Assembly: GCF_001718195.1 (NCBI RefSeq)
Contig: NZ_MCNV01000001.1
Location: 558,001 to 622,000 of the forward strand
Length of the DNA stretch: 64,000 bases
Direction of reading: 5' to 3'
DNA from: Paraburkholderia nodosa
Lineage (GTDB): Bacteria; Pseudomonadota; Gammaproteobacteria; Burkholderiales; Burkholderiaceae
Of the stretch, positions 17,182 through 25,181 are shown in pieces (the first letter of the stretch is position 1; every line of letters starts with the position of its first letter). Made by a program: the position numbers and the translations under genes. The notes beneath the pieces are model-generated. The model was given only the letters and a program-made list of their open reading frames with translations, was not told the origin of the DNA and made no database searches.

Positions 17182-18633
17182 TTACATGCCCGCCATGCAC
17201 ATGTACTTGATCACCACGTAGTCGTCCACGCCGTAGTGCGAGCCTTCGCGGCCGAGGCCTGACTGCTTCACGCCGCCAAACGGCGCGACTTCATTCGAGA
17301 TCAGGCCAGTGTTGATGCCCACCATGCCGTATTCGAGCGCTTCGGCCACGCGCCACACGCGGCCGATGTCGCGGCTGTAGAAGTAAGCGGCGAGACCGAA
17401 TTCGGTATCGTTCGCCATCCTGATCACTTCGTCATCGGACGAGAAGCGGAACAGCGGTGCGAGCGGCCCGAAGGTTTCGTCGCGCGCGACCTTCATCGCG
17501 GGCGTGACGCCGGTGAGGATGGTCGGCTCGAAAAAGCCGTGGCCGAGTGCGTGGCGCTTGCCGCCCGTGGTCACCTGAGCGCCTTTCGCGAGCGCATCTT
17601 CGATATGCGATTCCACCTTCAGCACGGCCGCTTCGTTGATGAGCGGGCCTTGCGTCACGCCGGCCTCCGTGCCGAGGCCGACCTTGAGTTTTTCCACCGC
17701 GTCGCGCAGTTTGGCCGCGAACGCGTCGTACACGGCGTCGTGCACGTAGAAGCGGTTCGTGCATACGCAGGTCTGGCCGCTGTTGCGATACTTCGAGGCG
17801 ATGGCGCCGGCGACGGCCGCATCGAGATCGGCGTCTTCGAACACGATGAACGGCGCGTTGCCGCCCAGTTCCAGCGAGACCTTCTTGACCGTCGAGGCGC
17901 ACTGGCTCATGAGCAGGCGGCCAACCGGCGTCGAGCCCGTGAAGGAGAGCTTGCGCACGGTCGGGTTGCTCGTGAGCTCGCCGCCGATCGCCTTCGGGTC
18001 GCCCGTCACGACGCTGAACACGCCGCGCGGGACGCCCGCACGCTCGGCCAGCACAGCCAGCGCGAGTGCCGAGAACGGCGTGGCTTCGGCGGGCTTGAGC
18101 ACGATCGGGCAGCCTGCCGCGAGCGCGGGGCCGACCTTGCGGGTGATCATCGCGGCGGGGAAATTCCACGGCGTGATCGCGGCGCACACGCCTACGGGTT
18201 CCTTCGTCACGACGATGCGCTTGTCGTTGGCGGGCGTGGGGATCGTGTCGCCATAAATACGCTTGCCTTCCTCCGCGAACCATTCGAGGAACGACGCGGC
18301 ATAGCCGATCTCGCCCTTCGCCTCGGCGAGCGGCTTGCCTTGTTCCGTGGTGAGGATGAGCGCCAGGTCGTCGGCGTTTTCCATCATCAGGTCGTGCCAC
18401 TTGCGCAGGATGACACTGCGCTCCTTCGCGGTCTTCGCGCGCCATGCGGGCCATGCGGCGTTCGCGGCGGAAATCGCGCGGCGCGTTTCGGCGGCGCCCA
18501 TGCGCGGCACCGTGCCGATCACCGTGCCGGTAGCGGGGTTCTTGACTTCGAACGTGGCGCCGTCTTCGGCGCCTTGCCATTCGCCGTTGATAAAGGCGCT
18601 GGTTTGCAGCAGCGATGCGTCTTTCAGATTCAT
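17182..18633 (-). CDS. gabD: GabD, succinate-semialdehyde dehydrogenase
   Basis: This 483-aa NAD(P)+-dependent aldehyde dehydrogenase oxidises succinate semialdehyde to succinate. Catalytic residues are Asn157 (ITPWNFPAAM), Glu255 (LELGGNAP) and Cys289 (NSGQTCVCTNRF). The second cysteine two residues on (CVC) is typical of GabD enzymes. The start MNLKDASLLQ was chosen; the 16 codons upstream are not conserved-looking. It lies 115 bp after gabT on the same strand, forming a GABA catabolic unit. Confidence 0.94.
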   Translation of the reverse strand: MNLKDASLLQTSAFINGEWQGAEDGATFEVKNPATGTVIGTVPRMGAAETRRAISAANAAWPAWRAKTAKERSVILRKWHDLMMENADDLALILTTEQGKPLAEAKGEIGYAASFLEWFAEEGKRIYGDTIPTPANDKRIVVTKEPVGVCAAITPWNFPAAMITRKVGPALAAGCPIVLKPAEATPFSALALAVLAERAGVPRGVFSVVTGDPKAIGGELTSNPTVRKLSFTGSTPVGRLLMSQCASTVKKVSLELGGNAPFIVFEDADLDAAVAGAIASKYRNSGQTCVCTNRFYVHDAVYDAFAAKLRDAVEKLKVGLGTEAGVTQGPLINEAAVLKVESHIEDALAKGAQVTTGGKRHALGHGFFEPTILTGVTPAMKVARDETFGPLAPLFRFSSDDEVIRMANDTEFGLAAYFYSRDIGRVWRVAEALEYGMVGINTGLISNEVAPFGGVKQSGLGREGSHYGVDDYVVIKYMCMAGM

Positions 18634-18674
18634 GCTTGCACTCCGGACTGACTTCGATTCATTTAGAACGACGA

Positions 18675-18704
18675 ACGGCACAGCGGCAAGCGCCGGTGTG
18701 CCGT
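18675..18704. other. Hairpin between gabT and gabD
   Basis: An interrupted inverted repeat (ACGGCACA / TGTGCCGT, with an inner CGGC/GCCG) lies in the 115-bp spacer. It lacks a T-run on the minus strand, so it is more likely an mRNA-stability or processing element than a terminator. The role is inferred. Confidence 0.35.
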
Positions 18705-18748
18705 TTCGCGGATGGCCCGCTGCTCGCGGGCCAGCATGTGGTGGAGGC

Positions 18749-20041
18749 TTACGCTGGCACGCCCACGGCTTCCTTGACCGACTCTTCGAGGATCGCGAGC
18801 GCTTCGTCGAACACGGCGTCCTGGATCGTCAGCGGGAACAGGAAACGCACGACGTTCGAATACACACCGCACACGAGCAGCAGCAGACCGCGATTCAGGG
18901 CTGCCGTTTGCACGCGCTTCGTGAAGTCGGCGTCGGCTTCGCTCGTGCCCGGCTTGCAGAACTCAACGGCGTTCATCGCGCCGGGGCCGCGCACGTCGGC
19001 GATCTGCGGCACGTCGGCCTTCATCGCGTTGAGTCTGGCCTTGAGCTTGTCGCCGAGTTTCGTCGCGCGCTCGCAGAGCTTTTCCTCTTCGATGATCTCG
19101 ATCACCGCGTGCGCCGATGCCACAGCCAGCGGGTTGCCCGCGTACGTGCCGCCGAGGCCGCCAGGCGCCGCCGCGTCCATCACTTCCGCGCGGCCCACCA
19201 CGCCCGAGAGGGGCATGCCGCCTGCCAGGCTCTTGGCGATCGTCATGAGGTCCGGCGTGACGTCGTAGTGTTCCATCGCGAACAGCTTGCCGGTGCGCGC
19301 GAAGCCCGTTTGCACTTCGTCGGCGATCAGCAGGATGCCGTGCGTGTCGCAGATCTTGCGCAGCCCGCGCACGAAATCGGCCGGCGCCTGATAGAAGCCC
19401 CCTTCGCCCTGCACCGGTTCGAAGATGATCGCGGCGACGCGCTTCGGATCGATGTCGGCCTTGAACAGCATCTCGATGTGCTTGAGCGAGTCGGCCGTGC
19501 TGATGCCGTGGACCGAGTTCGGGTAGGGGGCGTGGTACACGTCGGCCGGGAACGGGCCGAACGCGAGCTTGTAAGGGGCGACCTTGCCCGTGAGCGCCAT
19601 GCCCATCATCGTGCGGCCGTGGAAGCCGCCCGCGAAGGCGATCACGCCCGGACGGCCCGTATGGGCACGTGCGATCTTGACGGCGTTTTCGACGGCTTCG
19701 GCGCCCGTCGTGAAGAAGGCGGCCTTCTTGGCGAAGCTGCCCGGCGCGCGCTGGGCGACCTTTTCGGCCAGCGAGACGTACGACTCGTACGGCACGATTT
19801 GGTAAGCCGTGTGCGTGAACTGGTCGAGCTGCGCCTTGATGGCGGCGACGATCTTCGGATGGCGGTGGCCCGTGTTGCACACGGCGATACCGGCGGCAAA
19901 GTCGATGAAGCGGCGGCCTTCCACGTCCCACAGCTCGGCGTTTTCGGCGCGCTCGGCGTAGAAGTCGCACATCACGCCCACGCCGCGCGGGGTAATGGCG
20001 TTCTTGCGGCTTTGCAGATCGGCGTTCTTGCTCACGTTCAT
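18749..20041 (-). CDS. gabT: GabT, 4-aminobutyrate aminotransferase
   Basis: This 430-aa class III PLP aminotransferase transfers the GABA amino group to 2-oxoglutarate. The PLP lysine is Lys270 (MTIAKSLAGGMPL), with Asp241 and Gln244 in LIADEVQTGFAR and the substrate/PLP loop IIFEPVQGEGG. An AGGAGATG site precedes the ATG at 20041; the 33 upstream codons lie in the promoter region shared with the MocR-type regulator. Divergence from that regulator suggests direct control by it. Confidence 0.94.
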   Translation of the reverse strand: MNVSKNADLQSRKNAITPRGVGVMCDFYAERAENAELWDVEGRRFIDFAAGIAVCNTGHRHPKIVAAIKAQLDQFTHTAYQIVPYESYVSLAEKVAQRAPGSFAKKAAFFTTGAEAVENAVKIARAHTGRPGVIAFAGGFHGRTMMGMALTGKVAPYKLAFGPFPADVYHAPYPNSVHGISTADSLKHIEMLFKADIDPKRVAAIIFEPVQGEGGFYQAPADFVRGLRKICDTHGILLIADEVQTGFARTGKLFAMEHYDVTPDLMTIAKSLAGGMPLSGVVGRAEVMDAAAPGGLGGTYAGNPLAVASAHAVIEIIEEEKLCERATKLGDKLKARLNAMKADVPQIADVRGPGAMNAVEFCKPGTSEADADFTKRVQTAALNRGLLLLVCGVYSNVVRFLFPLTIQDAVFDEALAILEESVKEAVGVPA

Positions 20042-20118
20042 CTCCTGTGGAATCGGTGTCAGTTCTGAAGTTGGTTGGCGGACCGGCAAGCAGTCCATGT
20101 CGCGACTATACTCACGTT

Positions 20119-20139
20119 TGGCTCTAAATTTCAGAGCCA
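20119..20139. promoter_or_regulatory. Dyad TGGCTCT-N7-AGAGCCA, probable GabR-type operator
   Basis: This is a perfect 7-bp inverted repeat in the 127-bp gap between gabT and the divergent MocR-type gene. A third half-site, GAGCCA, follows at about 20157-20162, and another GGCTCT occurs early in the regulator gene at about 20466-20471. MocR regulators typically bind two or more half-sites between their own gene and the target, so this is the likely binding region (inference). Confidence 0.65.
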
Positions 20140-20168
20140 TTCAGTGCAATCTTTAGGAGCCAATTTCG

Positions 20169-21785
20169 ATGCGTGCGAGTGTTCTGTCCGATTGGCTCGC
20201 GCAACGGCTCGACCGCGGAAGCGCCCAGCCGGTGTACCGGCAGCTGCACAAGCTGCTGCAGCAGGCGATCCTCTCGCGCGAACTGCCGGCCGGGGCGCGG
20301 GTGCCGTCGTCGCGGCTGCTGGCGGCCGAGCTGGGAATTGCACGCAATACCGTGACGCAGGTCTACGAACAATTGGTGCTCGAAGGCTATGTCACATCGG
20401 CGACCGGGCGCGGCACTTTCGTGGCGGACACGTCGCCCGACGAAATCGTGGGGGCGACTGAAATTGGCTCTATGCAGACGCGGACAAATGGAGGCGCTTC
20501 AGGAGCCGCGCTACCTGCGGGGAAAGTCGCAACTAACAGCGAGAGCGCCGCGGCGGCGCCCGGAGCCGCGTCGACAAGCGGAATGGAAGCCGCCACTCAG
20601 ACGCAACGGTCCACGGCGCGCGCCCTCTCGGCACGCGGCACGCGCCTGATTACCAGCGCGGGCGTCTCGAAGCGCCAGGGCGGCGCGTTCATGCCCGGCG
20701 TGCCCGATGTCTCCCGCTTCCCGGCGCGCGTATGGACGCGTCTGCACAACAAGTACTGGCGCAGTCTGCGCCCGGACCTGCTGACCTACGCACCCGGCGG
20801 CGGCCTCGCGCTGCTTCGCCACGTACTGGCCGACTACCTGCGCACTTCGCGCTCGGTGCGCTGCTCGCCGGAGCAGATCATCATCACGACGGGTATTCAT
20901 CAGTCCATCGACCTGGCCGTGCGTCTGCTCTCCGATCCCGGCGACACCATCTGGACCGAAGACCCGTGCTACTGGGGCGTACGCAGCGTGCTGCATGTCT
21001 CGGGCCTCAACACGCGGCCGATCGCCGTGGACAGCGAAGGGCTCAACCCGTCGGCCGGCGACTTCGCCGCGCCGCCGCCGCGGCTCATGCTCGTCACGCC
21101 TTCGCACCAGTACCCGCTCGGCATGGTGATGAGCCTCGCACGCCGGCGCATGTTGCTCGAGTACGCGCGCCAGCATCAGTGCTGGATCATCGAGGACGAC
21201 TACGACAGCGAGTTCCGTTACGGCAGCCGTCCGCTTGCGTCGTTGCAGGGGCTCGATACGGCGGGGCAGGTGATCTACGTGGGCAGCTTCGGCAAGACGC
21301 TGTTTCCGGGCCTGCGCGTGGGTTATCTCGTTGCGCCGGAAGCGCTGGCGGAAAGCTTCGCGACCGCGAGCGCCGAACTGTATCGCGAGGGGCAATTGCT
21401 GCAGCAGGCTGTGCTCGCAGAGTTCATCGCCGAAGGCCATTTCACCTCGCATATCCGCAAGATGCGCGCGCTTTACGGCCAGCGCCGCCAGGTGCTGCTG
21501 GACGCCGTTGCGCGCCGCTACGGCGACGCGTTGCCCGCGATGGGCGGCGACGCGGGCCTGCACGTCGTGATGCAGTTGCCCGAAGGCAGCGACGACCGCG
21601 CCGTGGCCGAAGCCGCGCTCGCGCGCAATATCGTGGTGCGGCCGCTTTCGGGGTATTACTCGTCGCGCGAGCGTGCGAATCCGGGCTTGCTGATCGGCTA
21701 CGCCTGCGTGCCCGACGAGGAGATTGCACCGGCGTTCGACACGCTCGCCGAGGCGATCGATACGACGTTGCCCGCGTTCGTATGA
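20169..21785 (+). CDS. gabR: MocR-type (GntR-aminotransferase) regulator of GABA catabolism
   Basis: This 538-aa regulator has an N-terminal GntR winged helix (about residues 19-87, LPAGARVPSSRLLAAELGIARNTV) and a class I aminotransferase-like domain (about 165-538) with the PLP lysine at Lys376 (VGSFGKTLFPG). An unusually long linker, about residues 88-160, is rich in Ala, Ser, Thr and Gly. Divergence from gabT makes a GabR role likely. A PdxR or TauR role cannot be ruled out, so the symbol is tentative. Confidence 0.85.
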   Translation: MRASVLSDWLAQRLDRGSAQPVYRQLHKLLQQAILSRELPAGARVPSSRLLAAELGIARNTVTQVYEQLVLEGYVTSATGRGTFVADTSPDEIVGATEIGSMQTRTNGGASGAALPAGKVATNSESAAAAPGAASTSGMEAATQTQRSTARALSARGTRLITSAGVSKRQGGAFMPGVPDVSRFPARVWTRLHNKYWRSLRPDLLTYAPGGGLALLRHVLADYLRTSRSVRCSPEQIIITTGIHQSIDLAVRLLSDPGDTIWTEDPCYWGVRSVLHVSGLNTRPIAVDSEGLNPSAGDFAAPPPRLMLVTPSHQYPLGMVMSLARRRMLLEYARQHQCWIIEDDYDSEFRYGSRPLASLQGLDTAGQVIYVGSFGKTLFPGLRVGYLVAPEALAESFATASAELYREGQLLQQAVLAEFIAEGHFTSHIRKMRALYGQRRQVLLDAVARRYGDALPAMGGDAGLHVVMQLPEGSDDRAVAEAALARNIVVRPLSGYYSSRERANPGLLIGYACVPDEEIAPAFDTLAEAIDTTLPAFV

Positions 21786-21813
21786 GCGAAGCGGTCGCTG
21801 CGGCGCAGGCCAA

Positions 21814-21945
21814 TCACAGCCGGATCAGCACCGCCCCGCAAGTCACGAGCGCGAGCCACCATGCGGCGCGCCGTGAGCTTCTCGTTCATGAAGAGCCAGC
21901 CGATCAGCACGGCGAAGCGCGGGTCGTTGCGGCCGCAATCGTGTG
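21814..21945 (-). pseudogene. 3' remnant of an EamA-type (DMT) transporter gene
   Basis: Read on the minus strand, this stretch gives DPRFAVLIGWLFMNEKLTARRMV. After a one-base shift it continues as LALVTCGAVLIRL and a stop codon at 21814-21816. That is the usual last helix and C-terminus of EamA-family permeases. The first nine or so helices are missing; phnE begins 230 bp further on. Family assignment rests on this short segment, so it is moderately confident. Confidence 0.55.
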
Positions 21946-21985
21946 ATTATTCCAGCGTAGGCGTATGGCCGCCAGAAATAGGGAA

Positions 21986-22031
21986 AAGCCGCACGAGCCG
22001 TCGTTGTGTTTCTATTCGGCTCGCGCGGCTT
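21986..22031 (-). terminator. Intrinsic terminator of phnCDE
   Basis: The stem AAGCCGC-x-CGAGCCG / CGGCTCG-x-GCGGCTT has a single central mismatch. On the minus strand it is followed by TTCCC after CGGCTT. It lies 14 bp beyond the phnE stop codon. Confidence 0.75.
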
Positions 22032-22044
22032 TCGAGGGAGCGCG

Positions 22045-22935
22045 TCAGGTCACGCGCGCACGCAGTCTTGCGGAGATCAGATCGATGGCCGTGACCACGA
22101 CGATCACCATGATGAGCACGGCGCTGGTCTGCTGATAATCGAACGAGCGGATTTCCTCATACAGCACGACGCCGATGCCGCCCGCGCCCACCATGCCCAC
22201 CACCATCGCCGAGCGCACATTCGACTCGAAGCGGTAGAGCGCATACGAGATCCACAGCGGCATGACCTGGGGCAGCACGCCGTAGATGATCTCGTCGAGC
22301 GGCGAGGCGCCCGTCGCGCGCACGCCTTCCACGGGGCGTGGGTCGATGGCTTCCACCGCTTCCGCGAAGAGCTTCGCGAGCACGCCTGTCGTGTGCACCC
22401 ACAAGGCGAGCACACCGGCGAACGGCCCGAGGCCCACGGCTACGATGAAGAGCATCGCGAACACCATCTCGTTGATGGCGCGGCACGCGTCCATCAAACG
22501 GCGCACGGGATGCAGCACCCACGCGGGCGCGAGATTGTGCGCCGACATGAGCCCGAACGGCACTGCGCAGACGATGGCGAGTGCCGTGCCCCACAGCGCC
22601 ACCGCGATCGTGACCCACATCTCCTGGGCATACGTGCGCCATTCCGTAAAGTCCGGCGGGAAGAAGCCGCGCGCGAACGTGCTCATATTCGCTGAGTCGG
22701 AGAAGAGGTCGAGCGGGCGCATGTCGGCGCCGCGCCACGCCACGCCGAGGAGCACGAACACGATGGCCCAAAGCGCGAGCGAGGACCAGCTGCGCTTGCC
22801 TGTGAGGCCGCGCGCCGCCAGGGCGGCCGCTTGCGGCGCGGCGGCGACGTTCGGCGTCGCCGCCGGCCCGGCAGCGGGCCTTGCGACTTCTGCCTGCGGC
22901 ACGGCGCGTGAGCTGTCGAAATCCATCGCGCCCAT
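22045..22935 (-). CDS. phnE: PhnE, phosphonate ABC transporter permease
   Basis: This 296-aa inner-membrane permease has about six helices. The first 45 residues are an Ala/Pro-rich cytoplasmic extension. The ABC permease EAA-type loop is [26 protein letters not shown] (residues about 200-225). It is preceded by phnD, whose stop overlaps its ATG by one base (TAATG). A second Met at residue 4 could be the start. It acts with PhnC and PhnD in phosphonate uptake. Confidence 0.93.
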   Translation of the reverse strand: MGAMDFDSSRAVPQAEVARPAAGPAATPNVAAAPQAAALAARGLTGKRSWSSLALWAIVFVLLGVAWRGADMRPLDLFSDSANMSTFARGFFPPDFTEWRTYAQEMWVTIAVALWGTALAIVCAVPFGLMSAHNLAPAWVLHPVRRLMDACRAINEMVFAMLFIVAVGLGPFAGVLALWVHTTGVLAKLFAEAVEAIDPRPVEGVRATGASPLDEIIYGVLPQVMPLWISYALYRFESNVRSAMVVGMVGAGGIGVVLYEEIRSFDYQQTSAVLIMVIVVVTAIDLISARLRARVT

Positions 22936-23921
22936 TACTGCTTCGCAGGTGCGGCGAGCGCGCCGATCTTCGCGTCGATGGCCGCGATCTGGCTCTTGCG
23001 GTCGTCGTCGGAGAGATGCGTGTCGGCGGCGATCTTCTCTTTCTGCTGGAACAGCGCGACCTGGCGGATCGGCAGGAGCTGCGCGTCGGTGGCGGGCGCG
23101 AAGCCTGCGTAGCCGGTGATATCGGCCATGATCTTCTGCTCGCGCGGATCGGTCTTGGCGTAGTGGTAGAAGAAGTCGCGCAGCTTCTGCTTGGTGGCCT
23201 CAGGCAGATCCTTGCGATACACGAGCGGATCGGACGGAATGAGCGGCGAGGTCCACAGCACGCGCACCTGGGCAAAGCGGTCCGGGTGCTTCTGTTGCAG
23301 CGTGGAAAGCTCGATGGTGTTGTTGGTGGCGATGTCCACCTTGTTGTTCACCACGGCGAGCAGGTTCGCTTCGTGGCTCGAAGGCAGCACGGTCTTGAAG
23401 TTCGTCGCGTTCACCGAAACGCCGTGCTTCGCGAAGAGGTAATAGCCCGGAATCAGCGTGCCCGAAGTCGAATTGGGGTCGCCCCAGCCGAGCGTCAGAT
23501 CCTTGGTATTCTTGAACACATCGTCGATCGACTTCACACGGCTGTTCACGTTGGTGATGAGCACCGACTTGTAGCCGGCATCGCCGTTCGCGTAGAGCAC
23601 CTTCGCGAAGATCTCGCCATTCGAGCGGTCCACGGCTTCCATGGCCGAAGCGTTGCCGAAGTAGCCGATCTGCACCTTGTTGAAGCGCATGGCTTCGATG
23701 ATGCCCGAGTAGTCCGTAGCAAAGAACGCATTCACGTGCAGGCCGGTCTGCTTGTTCAGGTCGTCGATGAACGGTTGCCAGCGTTGCTTGAGCACCGCCG
23801 ACGAGTCGGTCGAGATGATGCCGAAGCTGAGATCTTCCGCGTGAGCGGCCGCGCTGCCGAGCGAGGCACACGCGACGGCGCCGGCGGCGCACCAGGAGAG
23901 CATGGAGCGGAACAGGTTCAT
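22935..23921 (-). CDS. phnD: PhnD, periplasmic phosphonate-binding protein
   Basis: This 328-aa solute-binding protein has a Sec signal peptide (about residues 1-26, ending AAAHA-ED). The mature N-terminus [21 protein letters not shown] and the segments [20 protein letters not shown] and [17 protein letters not shown] are typical of PhnD. The ATG at 23921 was chosen because the signal peptide starts there; a longer frame begins inside the phnC end region. It lies 58 bp after phnC. Preference for 2-aminoethylphosphonate or other phosphonates cannot be told from sequence. Confidence 0.94.
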   Translation of the reverse strand: MNLFRSMLSWCAAGAVACASLGSAAAHAEDLSFGIISTDSSAVLKQRWQPFIDDLNKQTGLHVNAFFATDYSGIIEAMRFNKVQIGYFGNASAMEAVDRSNGEIFAKVLYANGDAGYKSVLITNVNSRVKSIDDVFKNTKDLTLGWGDPNSTSGTLIPGYYLFAKHGVSVNATNFKTVLPSSHEANLLAVVNNKVDIATNNTIELSTLQQKHPDRFAQVRVLWTSPLIPSDPLVYRKDLPEATKQKLRDFFYHYAKTDPREQKIMADITGYAGFAPATDAQLLPIRQVALFQQKEKIAADTHLSDDDRKSQIAAIDAKIGALAAPAKQ

Positions 23922-23979
23922 TGGGGCGGTCCGTGGTGAGTAAAAACGTTGCGGGTTGGAAAAAGGTTGAGTTGCGTGA

Positions 23980-24807
23980 TCAGGCCGCGCGAGGCTGCGC
24001 GCCGAAGCACGTTGCCGCGGACGGCGCAGCATCGGGTTCGAGCAACTCGCGCGCGGCGTTGCCATAAAGCTGTTGCAGCAGCGCGGGCGTGAGCGCCGAC
24101 GATGCGCCGTCGTACACCACGCGCCCGTCGCGCAGCGCGATGGTGCGCGGGCAGTACTCCATGGCGATATCCACCTGATGCAGCGAGACGACCACCGTCA
24201 AGCCGTGATCGCGATTGAGCATGCGCATCATGTCCATCACGCGGCGCGACGATGCGGGGTCGAGCGAGGCGATGGGTTCGTCGGCGAGAATCAGGCGCGC
24301 GCGCTGCACGAGTGCGCGGGCGAGCGCCGCGCGCTGCTGCTGGCCGCCCGAGAGGTTCGAAGCGCGCTCGGCGGCCTTGTGTGCGATGCCGACCTCGCCG
24401 AGCGCGGCCAGCATCAGCTCGCGTTCGGCGCGCGGAAAGCGGCCCGTGAGGCGTCGCCACAACGGCAGCCGCGACAGCGCGCCGATCAGCACATTCGTTT
24501 CGACCGTGAGGCGATGCACGAGATTGAACTGCTGAAACACGAAGCCGATATCGCGGCGAATGCGGCGCACTTCGCGCACGATGCGGCCGTCCTGCTGAAT
24601 AGGACGACCAAGAATCTCGATGCGCGAAGGCTGCGGGTCGGAAGCCGTGAAGCCCGCAATATGGCGGAGCAGGGTCGATTTGCCCGAGCCCGATGCGCCG
24701 ATCAGCGCGACCATTTCGCCAACGCCTACGCGCAGGTTGATTTCGTCGAGTGCCTTGCGGCCGCTGTCGAAGCTTTTCGAGAGGCGTTCGATGCGTATGG
24801 CGTCCAT
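23980..24807 (-). CDS. phnC: PhnC, phosphonate ABC transporter ATPase
   Basis: This 275-aa ATPase has Walker [10 protein letters not shown] at residues 37-45, signature LSGGQQQR at 152-159 and Walker B LILADEP at 172-178. It is the first gene of phnCDE. Upstream lie a CGTCTAGACG core shared with the phnG/phnF palindrome and a Pho-box-like repeat. The transporter is therefore probably co-regulated with the C-P lyase genes 17 kb away, although transcribed separately. Confidence 0.94.
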   Translation of the reverse strand: MDAIRIERLSKSFDSGRKALDEINLRVGVGEMVALIGASGSGKSTLLRHIAGFTASDPQPSRIEILGRPIQQDGRIVREVRRIRRDIGFVFQQFNLVHRLTVETNVLIGALSRLPLWRRLTGRFPRAERELMLAALGEVGIAHKAAERASNLSGGQQQRAALARALVQRARLILADEPIASLDPASSRRVMDMMRMLNRDHGLTVVVSLHQVDIAMEYCPRTIALRDGRVVYDGASSALTPALLQQLYGNAARELLEPDAAPSAATCFGAQPRAA

Positions 24808-24879
24808 AACAATCCGTCGCTGTGTAGTCGAGGGCTCATTCTAGGAAGGGACTGTGACGGTTGAGTGAAGGTGTCGCGA

Positions 24880-24889
24880 CGTCTAGACG
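24880..24889. promoter_or_regulatory. Second PhnF-type operator core, CGTCTAGACG
   Basis: This is a 10-bp perfect palindrome identical to the centre of the 20-bp palindrome at 6112-6131, 72 bp upstream of the phnC ATG. Outside the ten bases the flanks differ. Identity of a 10-mer palindrome before two phosphonate loci supports a shared regulator (inference). Confidence 0.65.
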
Positions 24890-24935
24890 ACTACATGTCT
24901 TGCGGCCTTCTAGCCGCGAAAAAATCGCGAGGGAT

Positions 24936-24953
24936 GTGACAGGGACATGACGC
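24936..24953 (-). promoter_or_regulatory. Pho-box-like repeat upstream of phnC
   Basis: On the minus strand GCGTCAT-GTCC-CTGTCAC matches the Pho box heptamers at 12 of 14 positions, with the correct 11-bp period. It lies about 130 bp before the phnC start and upstream of the CGTCTAGACG core. PhoB activation with PhnF repression is the simplest reading. Confidence 0.55.
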
Positions 24954-25110
24954 CAAACATCTGTCACGCTCAATACCGCGGGAAGCGGCTATATTGATGG
25001 GCAACGTACGTGCTGTCCCTGGTTTTACTGACTTATTGCTGACTCATTGTCGACAGGGGCGGCACTCGGAAGGCCAGTTGTAGACAAAGCGGCCGCACGC
25101 GGCGGCGCGA

Positions 25111-25152
25111 CCTGGGCGGCCCTACCTGGGCGGCCCCACCTAGGCGGCCCCA
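25111..25152. repeat. Three tandem 14-bp repeats
   Basis: Three head-to-tail copies of CCTGGGCGGCCCYA: 25111-25124, 25125-25138 and 25139-25152. The third has A for G at position 4. They lie 30-71 bp before the chosen start of the M14 peptidase. An in-frame ATG at 25047 would place them inside the coding frame, and 14 bp is not a multiple of three, so copy-number change would alter the frame from that start. Confidence 0.8.
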
Positions 25153-25181
25153 TCCAAACAAGCGACGAAACCCGGCGCCAT

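Larger units (their letters stand above)
24808..25181. promoter_or_regulatory. Divergent promoter region phnC / M14 peptidase
   Basis: This 374-bp gap has no gene. It holds the putative PhnF operator and Pho box for phnC, and a TATATT hexamer at 24990-24995 that could be a -10 element for the rightward peptidase gene. Three 14-bp tandem repeats lie just before the peptidase start. Confidence 0.6.
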
